From a virus: a stretch of 64,000 nucleotides of DNA. Position numbers and translations under genes: made by a program. Below the pieces are notes generated by a model, which did no database searches, had not been told where the DNA came from, and worked only from the letters and a program-made list of their open reading frames with translations. The stretch is from the IMG/VR virus record IMGVR_UViG_3300048837_000984, positions 62,001-126,000 of that record, one strand, 5' to 3'. Position 1 is the first letter of the stretch; each line of letters begins with the position of its first letter. Below, piece after piece: positions 13,009 through 21,222 of this stretch.

Positions 13009-13487
13009 GGTGCGACGCCGAACATTATCCGGATCTGGTCACAGCCCCAATCCCAGCAGGCCCGAGCCAGATACTCTTCGTGAACCGTGTCCGGTATCTC
13101 TCGGTGATAGGCTACACCTTCAGCTTGCTCAGACCGGATGTAACCAACCAGGTACCGCAGAATGTCTTCGGGTACCTCAGACCGGTCTACGGGGATAAGA
13201 TGACTCGTCCACGTAAACCAGCCATCGCAACAAGGTGCCCGGTCCGTGATGCGCAGCGTGTCCCGGGTAACCTTGCCGCCGATGATGCACGAGGCGTAGA
13301 CCTTCATCCAGGCCTGCAGCTCGAAACCGGTACTTGCGTGCCATACCTTGGGGTTGGATATGACCCGCAGCCTCTCGGCTTGATCTTCTTCGTTATGGTC
13401 CAGCAGCCAGTCCCGGAAGACAGCTGCTGTCGCGATCGTTTCTTTCCTGGCGATCAGGTCTTCCACAAACACCTTCCTCGCGTCCAT
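12996..13487 (-). CDS. Hypothetical protein, TIGR02996-related family with KETxxTAAxFRDxLL opening
   Basis: 163 aa. ATG at 13487 overlaps the previous stop (TAATG) and opens MDARKVFVEDLIARKET; the frame is open far upstream but that part lies in the neighbour. Paralogs at 27142 and 27966 share FVxxLxARKxTxxTxxVFxDxLxEN, a central WL segment, and a conserved end ACWxWAxxxxRxxFG. The pattern resembles the planctomycete TIGR02996 domain; role unknown. Confidence 0.75.
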   Translation of the reverse strand: MDARKVFVEDLIARKETIATAAVFRDWLLDHNEEDQAERLRVISNPKVWHASTGFELQAWMKVYASCIIGGKVTRDTLRITDRAPCCDGWFTWTSHLIPVDRSEVPEDILRYLVGYIRSEQAEGVAYHREIPDTVHEEYLARACWDWGCDQIRIMFGVAPLKN

Positions 13488-13795
13488 TAAGACCTCACAA
13501 TCCCGCCTTTGCACCAGATGCACGTCTCCCATTGCGCTTCCTTGTTCATGGCTCTGCCGCTGCCGCGACAGACTCGACAGGTTTGAATCGTTGCGACTGT
13601 GTTGTCTTGCTCGTCGCAGATCTCTACAACATGACCACCCACCGTCTGTCGTAAGGCTTCTGCAAACGCATCGCGATAGGTGTAAGATCCCGGCAGCCAC
13701 CAGAAACCGGAACCGAGCACGATCTTCACACGGAAATTGTCCGGGCTACCGCTTGATTCTGGTCCCGGTTGGTTCGACTTGGTTGGGTCCGACAC
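13487..13795 (-). CDS. Small zinc-finger protein
   Basis: 102 aa, GTG start with AAGGA upstream. N-terminal half is hydrophilic; C-terminus has CRVCRGSG and CIWCKGG about 16 residues apart, a DnaJ-like zinc finger also used as an insertion in the neighbouring family proteins. May be a free-standing source of that cassette. Stop overlaps the next start (TAATG). Confidence 0.7.
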   Translation of the reverse strand: MSDPTKSNQPGPESSGSPDNFRVKIVLGSGFWWLPGSYTYRDAFAEALRQTVGGHVVEICDEQDNTVATIQTCRVCRGSGRAMNKEAQWETCIWCKGGIVRS

Positions 13796-13799
13796 GTCT

Positions 13800-14036
13800 T
13801 TATCCTTTCTTCCTCGCTAGCTTAACTAGCTCGAGACCGTCAACCTTGTTGAGCTTAACCAGCTGTGCCAGGAGCGCCGCCATGCACTTCGGACACAGAT
13901 CCAGGCGTTCGTAGTCCGGTTCAGCAGGTCCGCCAGCTGGACAGGCGCTGTGCCCAACACAGACCTGGAGCCAGCACTCTGCTGGTATCTCCTTGGCCTG
14001 ACATCTGTCGCAATCCATAACTTCTCTGCGTGCCAC
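13800..14036 (-). CDS. Small Cys-rich protein
   Basis: 78 aa, GTG start 6 bases after GGAGG. Cysteines in DCDRC, AECWLQVC, SACP and LCPKC suggest one or two zinc sites in the first 50 residues, followed by a helical Lys/Leu-rich tail. An internal ATG at residue 7 is possible. Function unknown. Confidence 0.66.
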   Translation of the reverse strand: MARREVMDCDRCQAKEIPAECWLQVCVGHSACPAGGPAEPDYERLDLCPKCMAALLAQLVKLNKVDGLELVKLARKKG

Positions 14037-14048
14037 AGCTATCCTCCG

Positions 14049-14501
14049 TTAATCGAGACGCTCCAGCTGTTCTTTTGCTATCTGCATTCGGTTTGAGAAG
14101 ATCGCGTCTGCGTCTTCCTCAGAATCGTCCTGCTGGGCCTCATCCCAGGCTGCAACGGCCTCGCTGGCGATGTAATAGGCCAGCAAATCTCCCTCGTTCG
14201 GCGGCGGGACGATTAGATCCGCGGTGACACCGATATATTCCATGAAACCGCCTTCGTAGCGGGCAGACACGCTGTGCAGCCACCGCCACTTAGGTTCCAG
14301 CTCATCTCGACACGACAGGCACGGTGAGCCAGGTTCGCCAACGCATTCCCACCTGGTGCTGCAGACCGGACAGATCTCGTATCCACCGCACTCGTTACAG
14401 CAGGTGACGCGACCTCGACCCGGCCAGACCCACGCCCTTTCAAGCTCTTCTGGCGTTACACAGCGTTTGTCGCAGTATGCGCACTGAACTTCTGTCTCCA
14501 C
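14049..14501 (-). CDS. Zinc-ribbon-like hypothetical protein
   Basis: 150 aa. GTG at 14501 chosen because AAGGAG lies 6 bases upstream and codons further up belong to the neighbouring gene. Residues 1-70 hold CAYC, CCNEC, CPVC and CLSC pairs (at least two zinc sites); the rest is acidic and helical. Function unknown. Confidence 0.7.
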   Translation of the reverse strand: METEVQCAYCDKRCVTPEELERAWVWPGRGRVTCCNECGGYEICPVCSTRWECVGEPGSPCLSCRDELEPKWRWLHSVSARYEGGFMEYIGVTADLIVPPPNEGDLLAYYIASEAVAAWDEAQQDDSEEDADAIFSNRMQIAKEQLERLD

Positions 14502-14503
14502 AA

Positions 14504-15097
14504 TTAGCTCCTTCCAAGAACGAGGTCCAGAGCCCAGCACCCCCGCAGATGTGGACCTGGACTCCGCAAGTGTTCCAGAACACCTGGCAACTTTCTATTC
14601 TCCGTCAGCCCGGCGTCTTCCAGGGCGTCAGACAGAACCAACAAACACTCGTTGTCGAGCGTGCCGTCAAGCTTGTGTCCACCGTACGCCGCAGCAGCAA
14701 TAGCCTGGACTGCGGGGGTTAAACACTCTTTGGGGATTATCACACTCTGGTAAGGGTTACACACGACCTCTCGAATGTTTTGGCAGACGATATGTCTAGC
14801 CCACGGTTCGGCGGCATGTGAGGCCGCGGCTAACGGTTCCCCGTAGATATGCCACACGGTCTCTGACCGCTCATCTTTCTTGTGGCCGGCATCTACCCAG
14901 GCGTCGAATTTAGCCATGCTGACAACGTAACTTTGAAGCCATTTTTCCGATCTACCGCGACAGACGACAGAGAAAAAGTTGGCGCGTGCGACCAGGTAAA
15001 GTTTCCGACCACTTGCCGGGGTCACAGCTTGTTCGCTGGTCGCCGTAGCCAACAGAGTCCTCGGGTCCGACACGTTCCACCAGGCTTCCGAAGTCAT
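14504..15097 (-). CDS. Gemmata-type family protein without zinc insertion
   Basis: 197 aa. ATG with GGAGGG 5 bases upstream; begins MTSEAWWNVSDP. Family marks: IREVVCNPYQSVIIP, AAAAYGG, LLVLSDALEDAGL, EHLRSPGPHLRGCWALDLVLG. It lacks the CxxC pairs found in most paralogs and is correspondingly shorter. Confidence 0.77.
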   Translation of the reverse strand: MTSEAWWNVSDPRTLLATATSEQAVTPASGRKLYLVARANFFSVVCRGRSEKWLQSYVVSMAKFDAWVDAGHKKDERSETVWHIYGEPLAAASHAAEPWARHIVCQNIREVVCNPYQSVIIPKECLTPAVQAIAAAAYGGHKLDGTLDNECLLVLSDALEDAGLTENRKLPGVLEHLRSPGPHLRGCWALDLVLGRS

Positions 15098-15111
15098 ACG
15101 CACCCTCCGGT

Positions 15112-15486
15112 TCAAACGCGCAGATCTGCCAGGAATGCGGCCGGTTTGCTGACCATGTGGTTGAAGAGGTCCAGGAAGGCCAGGGTTCTGGTCGGATAAG
15201 CCCGACTAGTCCAGGTACTGGACAGGTTGCACGTATCGACAGGAACGAGGCTCTTCTTCACTGAAGCAGACTTCGACGCGTGTGTGTCCCACCGAAAATC
15301 GAGGTACGATTTCCGCGGCCAACGCTTGAACCTGTGGCACCAGCGACAGGCATCCGCATAGAGAGGTTCGTTGTAGTCGAGCCACAGGTCAGCCCAGACG
15401 AGGAGGTCGTCTTTGTGTGTGATGACAAAGTTTAGCGGCGATCGCGACCTAAACACGACCGTGCCCATGTTAAATGCTTCAGCCAT
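15112..15486 (-). CDS. Hypothetical protein
   Basis: 124 aa. ATG at 15486 preceded by GGAG 7 bases upstream; starts inside the last codons of the upstream gene. Contains ITHKDDLLVWADLWLDYNEP and a single CRWC. No family recognised. Confidence 0.6.
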   Translation of the reverse strand: MAEAFNMGTVVFRSRSPLNFVITHKDDLLVWADLWLDYNEPLYADACRWCHRFKRWPRKSYLDFRWDTHASKSASVKKSLVPVDTCNLSSTWTSRAYPTRTLAFLDLFNHMVSKPAAFLADLRV

Positions 15487-16225
15487 TGGCGTTCTCCAGG
15501 TTACGAAGGAGTTGAAGTGCCCAGCAGCCGTCAAAGTGAGTCTTGCCGTTACGTAAGTGAGCCAGAATCGGGTGGGTAAGGTGTCCCTCACCGTTGCAAT
15601 TGTCGCACGCGACTTCAGTGATAAATTGCCCAGGAGTTACCGGGACTCTGGGATCGTTTCCCTTCCCACGACAAACCCAGCACAGGTACTCCGTGGGGAG
15701 ACCGAACTCTTCCAGGGAGTCGGACAGGACCATCAGGGCGTCTGCGGGTAGCCTTGGATCAGTTTGCTTGCTGATTTCCTGGTAAATGCTCTCCGCAAGT
15801 TCGGTACTGCGCTTTGGGAACTGCTCCGGAACAAACATACCAGACAATCCCAAGCAGTTACATGCTCGATAGTCAGCGTGCCTGTCACAGCAGCCAAACA
15901 TAGTTGCCCGGGACTGGATGACTTCGGCTGCCTCTCGGCCATTACGGCTCCGAAGTGCGTACGGGTAAGGAGGTGCGTAAACATCCCGGATGGCCGCAGC
16001 TAGAGATGCACGGGGTATGGTGAAAACGTCACAACCGCCATCATAGTAGTCAGCGACGATGCTGACGTCTTTCTGGTTGTATTCTTCAATGTACGAGACG
16101 TTAACAAGAATGAACCCTCCGAACAGGGCTCGAGCCAATCCGCTCTTGTCCCGAAACGGGCTGCGGTTGATGCAGTTGAATAGAAATACAGCGTCATCAA
16201 TCGTCTCCCACTCAAGTGCCGTCAC
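15479..16225 (-). CDS. Divergent Gemmata-type family protein with zinc finger
   Basis: 248 aa. GTG at 16225 chosen for GGAGG at 6 bases and the TALEWETIDD opening. Middle part is divergent (DVYAPPYPYALR replaces DIFGNPFRPVTL) and has extra cysteines; LMVLSDSLEEFGL, a CWVCRGKG/CDNCNGEG finger, and AHLRNGKTHFDGCWALQLL close it. Confidence 0.75.
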   Translation of the reverse strand: MTALEWETIDDAVFLFNCINRSPFRDKSGLARALFGGFILVNVSYIEEYNQKDVSIVADYYDGGCDVFTIPRASLAAAIRDVYAPPYPYALRSRNGREAAEVIQSRATMFGCCDRHADYRACNCLGLSGMFVPEQFPKRSTELAESIYQEISKQTDPRLPADALMVLSDSLEEFGLPTEYLCWVCRGKGNDPRVPVTPGQFITEVACDNCNGEGHLTHPILAHLRNGKTHFDGCWALQLLRNLENANG

Positions 16226-16679
16226 AGCCACCCTCCCTTCTCGCCCATTGAATAGCTAAAGACGAAGCGTATTCGAGGGCCTCGTCCATCGAGGCAAAGG
16301 CGGGGGCTTCTTGGAGAGAACGACCGCTCGGAATCTGGACAACGGGTTCGAAATGCGCCGGAAGGTCTTCAGGCCCTGCAAGAAACCGGTTAGAGGACAG
16401 GGCATCCACATAGAAGAACCATAGGTATCCTTTTCGTGTAGCCGACCAGGCTGGCTCTCGGTCTGAAAACCTTACACGGAGAAGCGGGTACTCCTGGACC
16501 AGGTCGGGTCCTATTGCCATCCACTCTGCTAACGTACCGACCCAGGCACCAGAGACAGCAAACTCAGGTAGCTCGACACCACTGTCTTCACAAAGACCCA
16601 GCCACGCAAAGCGCGCAGCTGGGTCTCCAGAATAGTGGCAGTCAAGCAGGGACTTAGTTAGTTCCGCGCTTGGGGCCAT
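16212..16679 (-). CDS. TIGR02996-type protein
   Basis: 155 aa, ATG. Begins with a helix carrying LLDCHYSGDPAARFAWLGLCEDSG, then WVGTLAEWMAIGPDLVQEYPLLRVRFSDREP, matching the planctomycete TIGR02996 (repeat-companion) pattern. Close paralogs at 17761, 23662, 29238, 29672 and 30648. C-terminus has the shared ALEYASSLAIQWARR. Biological role undescribed. Confidence 0.78.
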   Translation of the reverse strand: MAPSAELTKSLLDCHYSGDPAARFAWLGLCEDSGVELPEFAVSGAWVGTLAEWMAIGPDLVQEYPLLRVRFSDREPAWSATRKGYLWFFYVDALSSNRFLAGPEDLPAHFEPVVQIPSGRSLQEAPAFASMDEALEYASSLAIQWARREGGCDGT

Positions 16680-16938
16680 CTTCTTTCCTCTCCAGGTTAG
16701 CCTTCCGCCAGCCCCTCATCCAGGCCGACCTCGGCGTCTCTCGGTCGCTGTAACTGAATTGAAACGGGCACACCTCGGGAGGAGCACCTTCGAGGCCGGC
16801 TTCATAGCCCTGATTGAATGCCTCCTCTACCCATTGTTGATGTCCGCTAGAGCAAACCAAGGCAATAGGAACCACAATCAGGGTCAGGACGACACACACA
16901 ACTAAGAGGATCCAGAGAACTTCACGGAGATCGGACAT
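16654..16938 (-). CDS. Membrane-anchored RMF-like protein
   Basis: 94 aa, ATG. Residues 9-28 are a clear transmembrane helix. The C-terminal half reads NQGYEAGLEG, then CPF, then SAWMRGWRKAN, the arrangement of ribosome modulation factor (RGYQAGxxG, CPY, SQWLGGWREAM), as in the Rmf/CrpP group. RMF normally promotes ribosome hibernation; a membrane-tethered version would be unusual. Its start lies within an AT-rich palindrome variant. Confidence 0.6.
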   Translation of the reverse strand: MSDLREVLWILLVVCVVLTLIVVPIALVCSSGHQQWVEEAFNQGYEAGLEGAPPEVCPFQFSYSDRETPRSAWMRGWRKANLERKEDGPKRGTN

Positions 16939-16949
16939 AATTTTTAAGT
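16935..16949. promoter_or_regulatory. AT-rich palindrome variant over a start codon
   Basis: ACATAATTTTTAAGT on the + strand; on the coding strand the ATG of the RMF-like gene is the end of the element. If this is a promoter core the mRNA of that gene would need another start point, so an operator role fits better here. Confidence 0.4.
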
Positions 16950-17150
16950 ACCTTCCTGTTTCTTGGATTGGTAACCGGGCCAGTCCTTGTAACCCTGCCC
17001 AGGCTTCTTACCTTCCGTCCAGAAATGACCGCACGCCTGACAGACGTAAGCAGGTCGCCCATCGTAACCGGAAGTGTTAGTAATACCCCAGCAACGACAG
17101 ATCCCGCAGACGCGCCGTCGTTTAGGTTTCTTCTTGTGGTGCTTCGACAT
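16944..17150 (-). CDS. Small zinc-ribbon protein
   Basis: 68 aa, ATG, GGAAGGAGA just upstream. Very basic N-terminus (HHKKKPKRRR) then CGIC and CQACGHFW 17-20 residues apart, a classic zinc ribbon, likely nucleic-acid binding. Function unknown. Confidence 0.7.
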   Translation of the reverse strand: MSKHHKKKPKRRRVCGICRCWGITNTSGYDGRPAYVCQACGHFWTEGKKPGQGYKDWPGYQSKKQEGT

Positions 17151-17176
17151 TCTCCTTCCCGAGTTCCTTTCTGCTA

Positions 17177-17755
17177 TTAGACCGCCTCGAAACGAAGCAT
17201 CATCTCGCTGGCCATGGCTTCTGGGTTGGAAAGGATGTCCGCATCGTCCGTTTCCAGCTCGGCGTCACTCGCCCGCAGCCGGTCATGAACCTCAGGACGC
17301 GTGTGCCTGGCCCAGCGGATGAGAAATTCTTTATCCGCCTGGTCGTCGTTGCCGAAGGCTTTCTTGGTCGCGTAATTCCACACATTACCCTTCTGCGGGA
17401 TGTAGCCCCGGAACGTCTTGCCGTCCTTGTCCATGTAGATCGGGAAGTAGAGAGGGAACTCCCAGTCGCCACCCGCCAGGCAACCGATGTAGCTGAAACA
17501 GGTGAGCGGCAGTCTTGTCCAGAACTTTCGATAGCCCAGGAAGCCATCCGCCCGGCCCAGGTTCTCGTCCAGGTGGCTGTAGAAAAAGTTCTCGAACGAG
17601 AACGACACCTTTGAGATGTCCGCCATGAACTTCGGTCCCAGCCGGTCAAACTCGTAAGGGTTGACGCCATCTGGAAACTTGGCGTGAAAGGTCTCCCAGA
17701 GCTGCTCCGGGCTGACACGCGTGTGGTTAGCTGCCTTGCGTCGATTCTTGTTCAC
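17177..17755 (-). CDS. Hypothetical protein
   Basis: 192 aa, GTG start. Globular, aromatic-rich (FSFENFFYSHLDEN, DWEFPLYFPIYMDKDGKTFRGYIP) with an acidic segment ELETDDADIL near the C-terminus. No family recognised. Lies between two small genes and a TIGR02996-type gene. Confidence 0.65.
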   Translation of the reverse strand: MNKNRRKAANHTRVSPEQLWETFHAKFPDGVNPYEFDRLGPKFMADISKVSFSFENFFYSHLDENLGRADGFLGYRKFWTRLPLTCFSYIGCLAGGDWEFPLYFPIYMDKDGKTFRGYIPQKGNVWNYATKKAFGNDDQADKEFLIRWARHTRPEVHDRLRASDAELETDDADILSNPEAMASEMMLRFEAV

Positions 17756-17760
17756 TGTGG

Positions 17761-18204
17761 TTATTTCCTTTGTCTTCTGGCCCAGATGATAGCCCTTTTG
17801 GAAGCGTCCTCAAAGGCAGCGTCCCGGGTGTCGTAGTAATGAAAGAGGCCTGGGAACGCCGTATCTTCGAAAAACTCTTCAGGTAAGTCGTCCGCTTCGG
17901 AGAGGCCGAGATACCCACCAAACCACAGGTAGTGGTTTTCTCGTATACTTGGTTCCTTGTCTGTGAACCGAACCGTAACGATAGCCAGCTGACGTACCAG
18001 GTCTGGACCTTCGCTAAGCCAATCGGACAAGCTGCCAGACCAGACGCCGCGCCTTCCGACGTGCCCGGGATCGATGCTGTTGTCCTCGCAGAAGTCCAGC
18101 CAGGCGTTCCTGGCCGCTTCGTCGCCCGCATAGTGTGCGTCGAGTAACGCAGCGATCATTTCCTCGGTGAATGTCGTGCCTGACGCCGGAGGGTCTGTAC
18201 TCAC
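17761..18204 (-). CDS. TIGR02996-type protein
   Basis: 147 aa, GTG start. Contains LLDAHYAGDEAARNAWLDFCEDN, GVWSGSLSDWLSEGPDLVRQLAIVTVRFTDKEP and the C-terminal FEDASKRAIIWARR shared with the paralog at 16212. Confidence 0.78.
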   Translation of the reverse strand: MSTDPPASGTTFTEEMIAALLDAHYAGDEAARNAWLDFCEDNSIDPGHVGRRGVWSGSLSDWLSEGPDLVRQLAIVTVRFTDKEPSIRENHYLWFGGYLGLSEADDLPEEFFEDTAFPGLFHYYDTRDAAFEDASKRAIIWARRQRK

Positions 18205-18207
18205 TTT

Positions 18208-18330
18208 TTAGCCTTTACCTTTCTCGTCTCGGAGCTGAATGCATAGCAGGATGTAATCCTCCCACCACTTACCGTAGTGGCGAGGATACTTGCGGATGAT
18301 CTCCAGGGCCTCTTCAAGCGTCACAGCCAT
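18208..18330 (-). CDS. Short hypothetical protein
   Basis: 40 aa, ATG with AAGGAA just upstream. Helical, with KWWEDYILLC in the middle and a Lys/Gly-rich end. The stop lies 3 bases before the next start, and the start is within the end of the upstream gene, so it fits the operon tightly. Confidence 0.55.
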   Translation of the reverse strand: MAVTLEEALEIIRKYPRHYGKWWEDYILLCIQLRDEKGKG

Positions 18331-18772
18331 GTTCCTTCTTGCTTTCCTCGACAGCCCAGTTCAGGGCATTTTGATTGATGATTTTCGAAACCTCAGAAAA
18401 ACGTTTCACCCCATTGCGATAAGTCCTGGATGTACGACCGCAGATAGACTCTGCCGGCGGAAACCACAGCGGGATGTAAATCGCTGCGTCCCCTGAGTCG
18501 CATCTGATGGAGATAAGCGGGTTTGAAAAGGTACCCGCTGAGAAGCACACCAGGTCGCGCAGCTTGAGCTCCCGGATCGGTTGGAGGCGTAACAGGTCTG
18601 GTCCCTCTGCAAGCCAGCGGTCGGCTGTCGTCGAAGCCCGGATAAAAACCTCGGGAAAGTTCTCGTCCTCCCCTAACTCCTCTTGTCGCCAGTCGTTAAA
18701 CATAGCGACCAGGAATGGAATGTCCTTCTCGTCGCAGGTGCGTATCCTTTCAACCCATTCTCGTCTGGTCAT
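18314..18772 (-). CDS. Divergent TIGR02996-like protein
   Basis: 152 aa, ATG, weak SD. WVERIRTCDEKDIPFLVAMFNDWRQEE and RWLAEGPDLLRLQPIRELKLRDL keep the outline of the TIGR02996 pattern, and the C-terminal NQNALNWAVEE matches its ending. More diverged than the neighbours. Confidence 0.65.
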   Translation of the reverse strand: MTRREWVERIRTCDEKDIPFLVAMFNDWRQEELGEDENFPEVFIRASTTADRWLAEGPDLLRLQPIRELKLRDLVCFSAGTFSNPLISIRCDSGDAAIYIPLWFPPAESICGRTSRTYRNGVKRFSEVSKIINQNALNWAVEESKKEHGCDA

Positions 18773-18899
18773 GCCGATTCCGCTCTAATGAGTAGTGTTT
18801 TGACAGCTTCAGCAACGCCACGGACAGGGCTGCGTGGGCGGCGTCGGCGGTGGGGTTGGCGATGATGTCGTCGAGCAGTCCGGCCTCGGTGTTGGTCAT
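18750..18899 (-). CDS. Short GC-rich protein with TIGR02996-like opening
   Basis: 49 aa, ATG overlapping the previous stop (ATGA). MTNTEAGLLDDIIANPTADAAHAAL resembles the start of TIGR02996 domains (xxxLLxxIxANPxDDxxRL) but stops short. Base composition is visibly GC-richer than the genes downstream. Confidence 0.6.
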   Translation of the reverse strand: MTNTEAGLLDDIIANPTADAAHAALSVALLKLSKHYSLERNRHDQTRMG

Positions 18900-19150
18900 G
18901 GGGTAAGTACCTCGACAGTCAAATCGCGACGCAGAATGTTGAGCCCCGTTCGTGGCGTGTAGCAATCATTCTTGCTCCACCCGTACTCACGCTGCGACGG
19001 TGGAATAATCCATTCCGTGACGGTGATGCAATCGGGGGCAAGGTGGCACACACCAATCACCGACACGACCGACCGCCAATGGTGCCGGTGGTCAGGACGG
19101 TACACGTCCCCCTCCTTCAACTGATCCGCCCGCTTGGTCGTCGTGGTCAC
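18896..19150 (-). CDS. Small SH3-like protein
   Basis: 84 aa. ATG/GTG region in front of TTTTKRADQLKEGDVY; ends VEVLTP like the protein at 10423 (VEVLESTI). Likely a small beta-barrel; contains RPDHRHHWRSVV. GC-rich like its neighbours. Function unknown. Confidence 0.65.
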   Translation of the reverse strand: MTTTTKRADQLKEGDVYRPDHRHHWRSVVSVIGVCHLAPDCITVTEWIIPPSQREYGWSKNDCYTPRTGLNILRRDLTVEVLTP

Positions 19151-19154
19151 GGTG

Positions 19155-19931
19155 TCACTCCCTCCCCGTCAGCAGGTCGATTGCCCAGCATCCCCGGTAG
19201 TGCGGCCCCTCGGATCGCAGGTGGGCGAGCAGGGGGTGTGGTTGCCTTGCTTCAGCAAGCAGTTTGCTCTTTTCGTTGATGTTTCTTGCGTACCCTCTTG
19301 CAGCAGAATCGCTGTAACACCCCGACGCAATAAGGTGCAGGGTCTTGATGTCACGCTCCAATTCGGCGACATTTCCAGCCTGTGCAGGCAACCCCGCATC
19401 AATCAGCGCGTCACTCAGCACCAGCAGCCTGTCCGGGTCTAGGGTACCGTCCTCGCAGCGTTCCTGGTACGCGGCTTCGGCGAGGGACCGCACGAGGGGT
19501 GTGAGGACGGGTGAGGGTCCGTGTCCGGTGCCGCGGCATACCGCACAAGGTAACCATTGCAGACCCATGCCGTCAGGGGAAAGCTTCCCGTGAACGGGCG
19601 AGTCCTTGCACATTGGGCACTTCTCCCCCGCCGGCAGCGTAACCAGACGGAATGGATTGCCGACGATATCTCGAAGAATGTGTACAAATGCTGGGATAAA
19701 TTTCTGGTTCGGTTTATCCCGTACACATCCCGTCAGGTGCATTAAATCAGCCTCGGCTTTATGCAGCTGGCAAAAACCTAGCGCCCAGACTGCGTCCCTT
19801 ATCTGGTGCAACTTCTGCGCACTGGGTTTTGGCGGGCCTATCTGGTGACCGCCTGCGTATTGTTGTGGGCCTGTGAGAAAGTCTAGCATTAAGACGGGAT
19901 CACTACTTGCCAGCCATTCAGCCTCGGTCAT
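19155..19931 (-). CDS. Gemmata-type family protein, one zinc finger replaced by a helical insert
   Basis: 258 aa. ATG with GAGG 8 bases upstream; begins MTEAEWLASSDPVLMLDFL. IVGNPFRLVTLP, CPMCKDS/CAVCRGTG, LTPLVRSLAEAAYQERCEDG, LLVLSDALIDAGL, AHLRSEGPHYRGCWAIDLL. Near-identical DNA blocks are shared with the gene at 22726, but between them this copy has a helical segment where the other has a CxxC finger. Confidence 0.82.
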   Translation of the reverse strand: MTEAEWLASSDPVLMLDFLTGPQQYAGGHQIGPPKPSAQKLHQIRDAVWALGFCQLHKAEADLMHLTGCVRDKPNQKFIPAFVHILRDIVGNPFRLVTLPAGEKCPMCKDSPVHGKLSPDGMGLQWLPCAVCRGTGHGPSPVLTPLVRSLAEAAYQERCEDGTLDPDRLLVLSDALIDAGLPAQAGNVAELERDIKTLHLIASGCYSDSAARGYARNINEKSKLLAEARQPHPLLAHLRSEGPHYRGCWAIDLLTGRE

Positions 19932-20106
19932 CTTGGTTACCTCGAGAAGCGTCCACGAGAATCTCAACAATCGCCAGAAGCTCGTAAACAGCCCAACTGA
20001 TGCCCAGGGTTATGAAGAAAGAGTCCACGCCATAGTGACGGAAGACGTAGAACAAGATCCACGCAAACAGGCAGCCGACGATGAAGCCCTTACGAAAAAG
20101 GTACAT
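19918..20106 (-). CDS. Small membrane protein
   Basis: 62 aa, ATG. Two hydrophobic helices (residues about 8-24 and 30-52) and a basic N-terminus. Overlaps the downstream start by 14 bases. No family recognised. Confidence 0.6.
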   Translation of the reverse strand: MYLFRKGFIVGCLFAWILFYVFRHYGVDSFFITLGISWAVYELLAIVEILVDASRGNQDDRG

Positions 20107-20117
20107 GGGAAAGCTCC

Positions 20118-20147
20118 AAGGCCTACCCGATCTGGGTAGGCCTTTTG
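20118..20147. terminator. Hairpin between transcription units
   Basis: AAGGCCTACCC, loop GATCT, GGGTAGGCCTT: 11-bp perfect stem. T-run is present on the + side only, so termination strength on the minus strand is uncertain. Confidence 0.6.
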
Positions 20148-20157
20148 TTACTGAGGG

Positions 20158-20781
20158 TTACTTGGGAAGGGAAACCAGAACGTGGCCAGTTTCGGCCAGG
20201 CCTTTCAGCGCTAACCGCCGCTCACCGACAAACAGCATAAAACCGAACCTGTCTTCAAACCTTTGGTACAGCGGGGCTGACTCGATAGTTGTCCCGTCAG
20301 CCAGGCGCAGGGTTAGGACTGAAAGGATTGGGACCTTCTTCGGGTCCAGGAGATCTTCCCGGGTCAAGACTGTCGGGGACTTGCGGAGTCTGGTAATGGT
20401 GGTAGTTGCGTGTACGTAGCTTGTCGACCGATATGCCGAAAGAGCTGCGTGACCACCTTTGAAAACGATATACGTCGATTCGACACGAAGGACTTCGCCC
20501 TCGTAAGAGTCGCAAAAGTCTGTGCCATGGTGTTCGATCCGGACGCGTACAAAGTCACCCGGTTGGACCTGGTCCAGAGTGATAACTTCCCCCTCTTCCG
20601 CAGGCTTGCCTGTCAGGGCGCGATTTAGGTCAGCCATTGCTTCTTCCTTCGTCGCGTACCTGCGGTAGAATTCGCATAGCTGACCGCCCTCGAGCCGGTC
20701 AAAGACATCTTCCGGGATCGCCTCAGGTCGTGTGGGCGAGCCTCCCCGAACCCAGCAGTTGAAAAATGGATCGTAATGCAC
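20158..20781 (-). CDS. Hypothetical protein with SH3-like domain
   Basis: 207 aa, GTG start after GAGGAG. Residues 1-60 are a short N-terminal domain (YATKEEAMADLNRAL); the rest starts LDQVQPGDFVRVRIEHHG and includes TTTITRLRKSPTVLTREDLL. The order GDxVxV, hydrophobic strand, TxxxLxR, ExxLxxxxL is shared with 25019 and 25853, making a three-member paralog set. Function unknown. Confidence 0.68.
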   Translation of the reverse strand: MHYDPFFNCWVRGGSPTRPEAIPEDVFDRLEGGQLCEFYRRYATKEEAMADLNRALTGKPAEEGEVITLDQVQPGDFVRVRIEHHGTDFCDSYEGEVLRVESTYIVFKGGHAALSAYRSTSYVHATTTITRLRKSPTVLTREDLLDPKKVPILSVLTLRLADGTTIESAPLYQRFEDRFGFMLFVGERRLALKGLAETGHVLVSLPK

Positions 20782-20792
20782 AAGCGCTCCTC

Positions 20793-20807
20793 ACTTAATT
20801 TTTTAGT
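20793..20807. promoter_or_regulatory. AT-rich 15-base palindrome variant
   Basis: ACTTAATTTTTTAGT on the + strand, 12 bases before the GTG at 20781 and overlapping the stop of the upstream gene. Confidence 0.5.
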
Positions 20808-21222
20808 CGTCAGCGTACGGATCCGCGTTGATCGAGTAGGTATCGTACTTCACGATATTGGTAACTTCCAGATAGAACGTACAGCCGCAGTGCTCGCAGT
20901 CCGTTACGTAGCGGCGGTCGCTGACAAAGCCATAAACGTTCGGGTCAAACTCGTGCCCGCAGAACGGGCATATCGCCTCAGAACTGTCAAAGGAAGCCTG
21001 GTACTTCAGAACCAGGTGCTGCGCCGGAGTCTCGGAAAAGCACTTCCTGCAGAGCCCAGTACGGCACTGGGTTTGGTGGTCCGCCACGTTGACGTAGTGG
21101 ACGGCCTTATAGCACTTCTTGCAGCGAGGAAAGTCATCGGACGCTTTCGAGAACAGAACCCAGTACATTATCGCGATGGCTGCAGCCAGAGGGACCCACA
21201 GCGCAATTTCAGACATCGTCAA
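20803..21222 (-). CDS. Membrane-anchored zinc-ribbon protein
   Basis: 139 aa, TTG start 7 bases after AGGAGG (an ATG two codons later is poorly placed). One N-terminal transmembrane helix (residues 6-24), then CKKC, CRKC, CPFCGHEFD and CEHCGCTF: two zinc-ribbon-like sites in the cytoplasm or lumen. Function unknown. Confidence 0.7.
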   Translation of the reverse strand: MTMSEIALWVPLAAAIAIMYWVLFSKASDDFPRCKKCYKAVHYVNVADHQTQCRTGLCRKCFSETPAQHLVLKYQASFDSSEAICPFCGHEFDPNVYGFVSDRRYVTDCEHCGCTFYLEVTNIVKYDTYSINADPYADD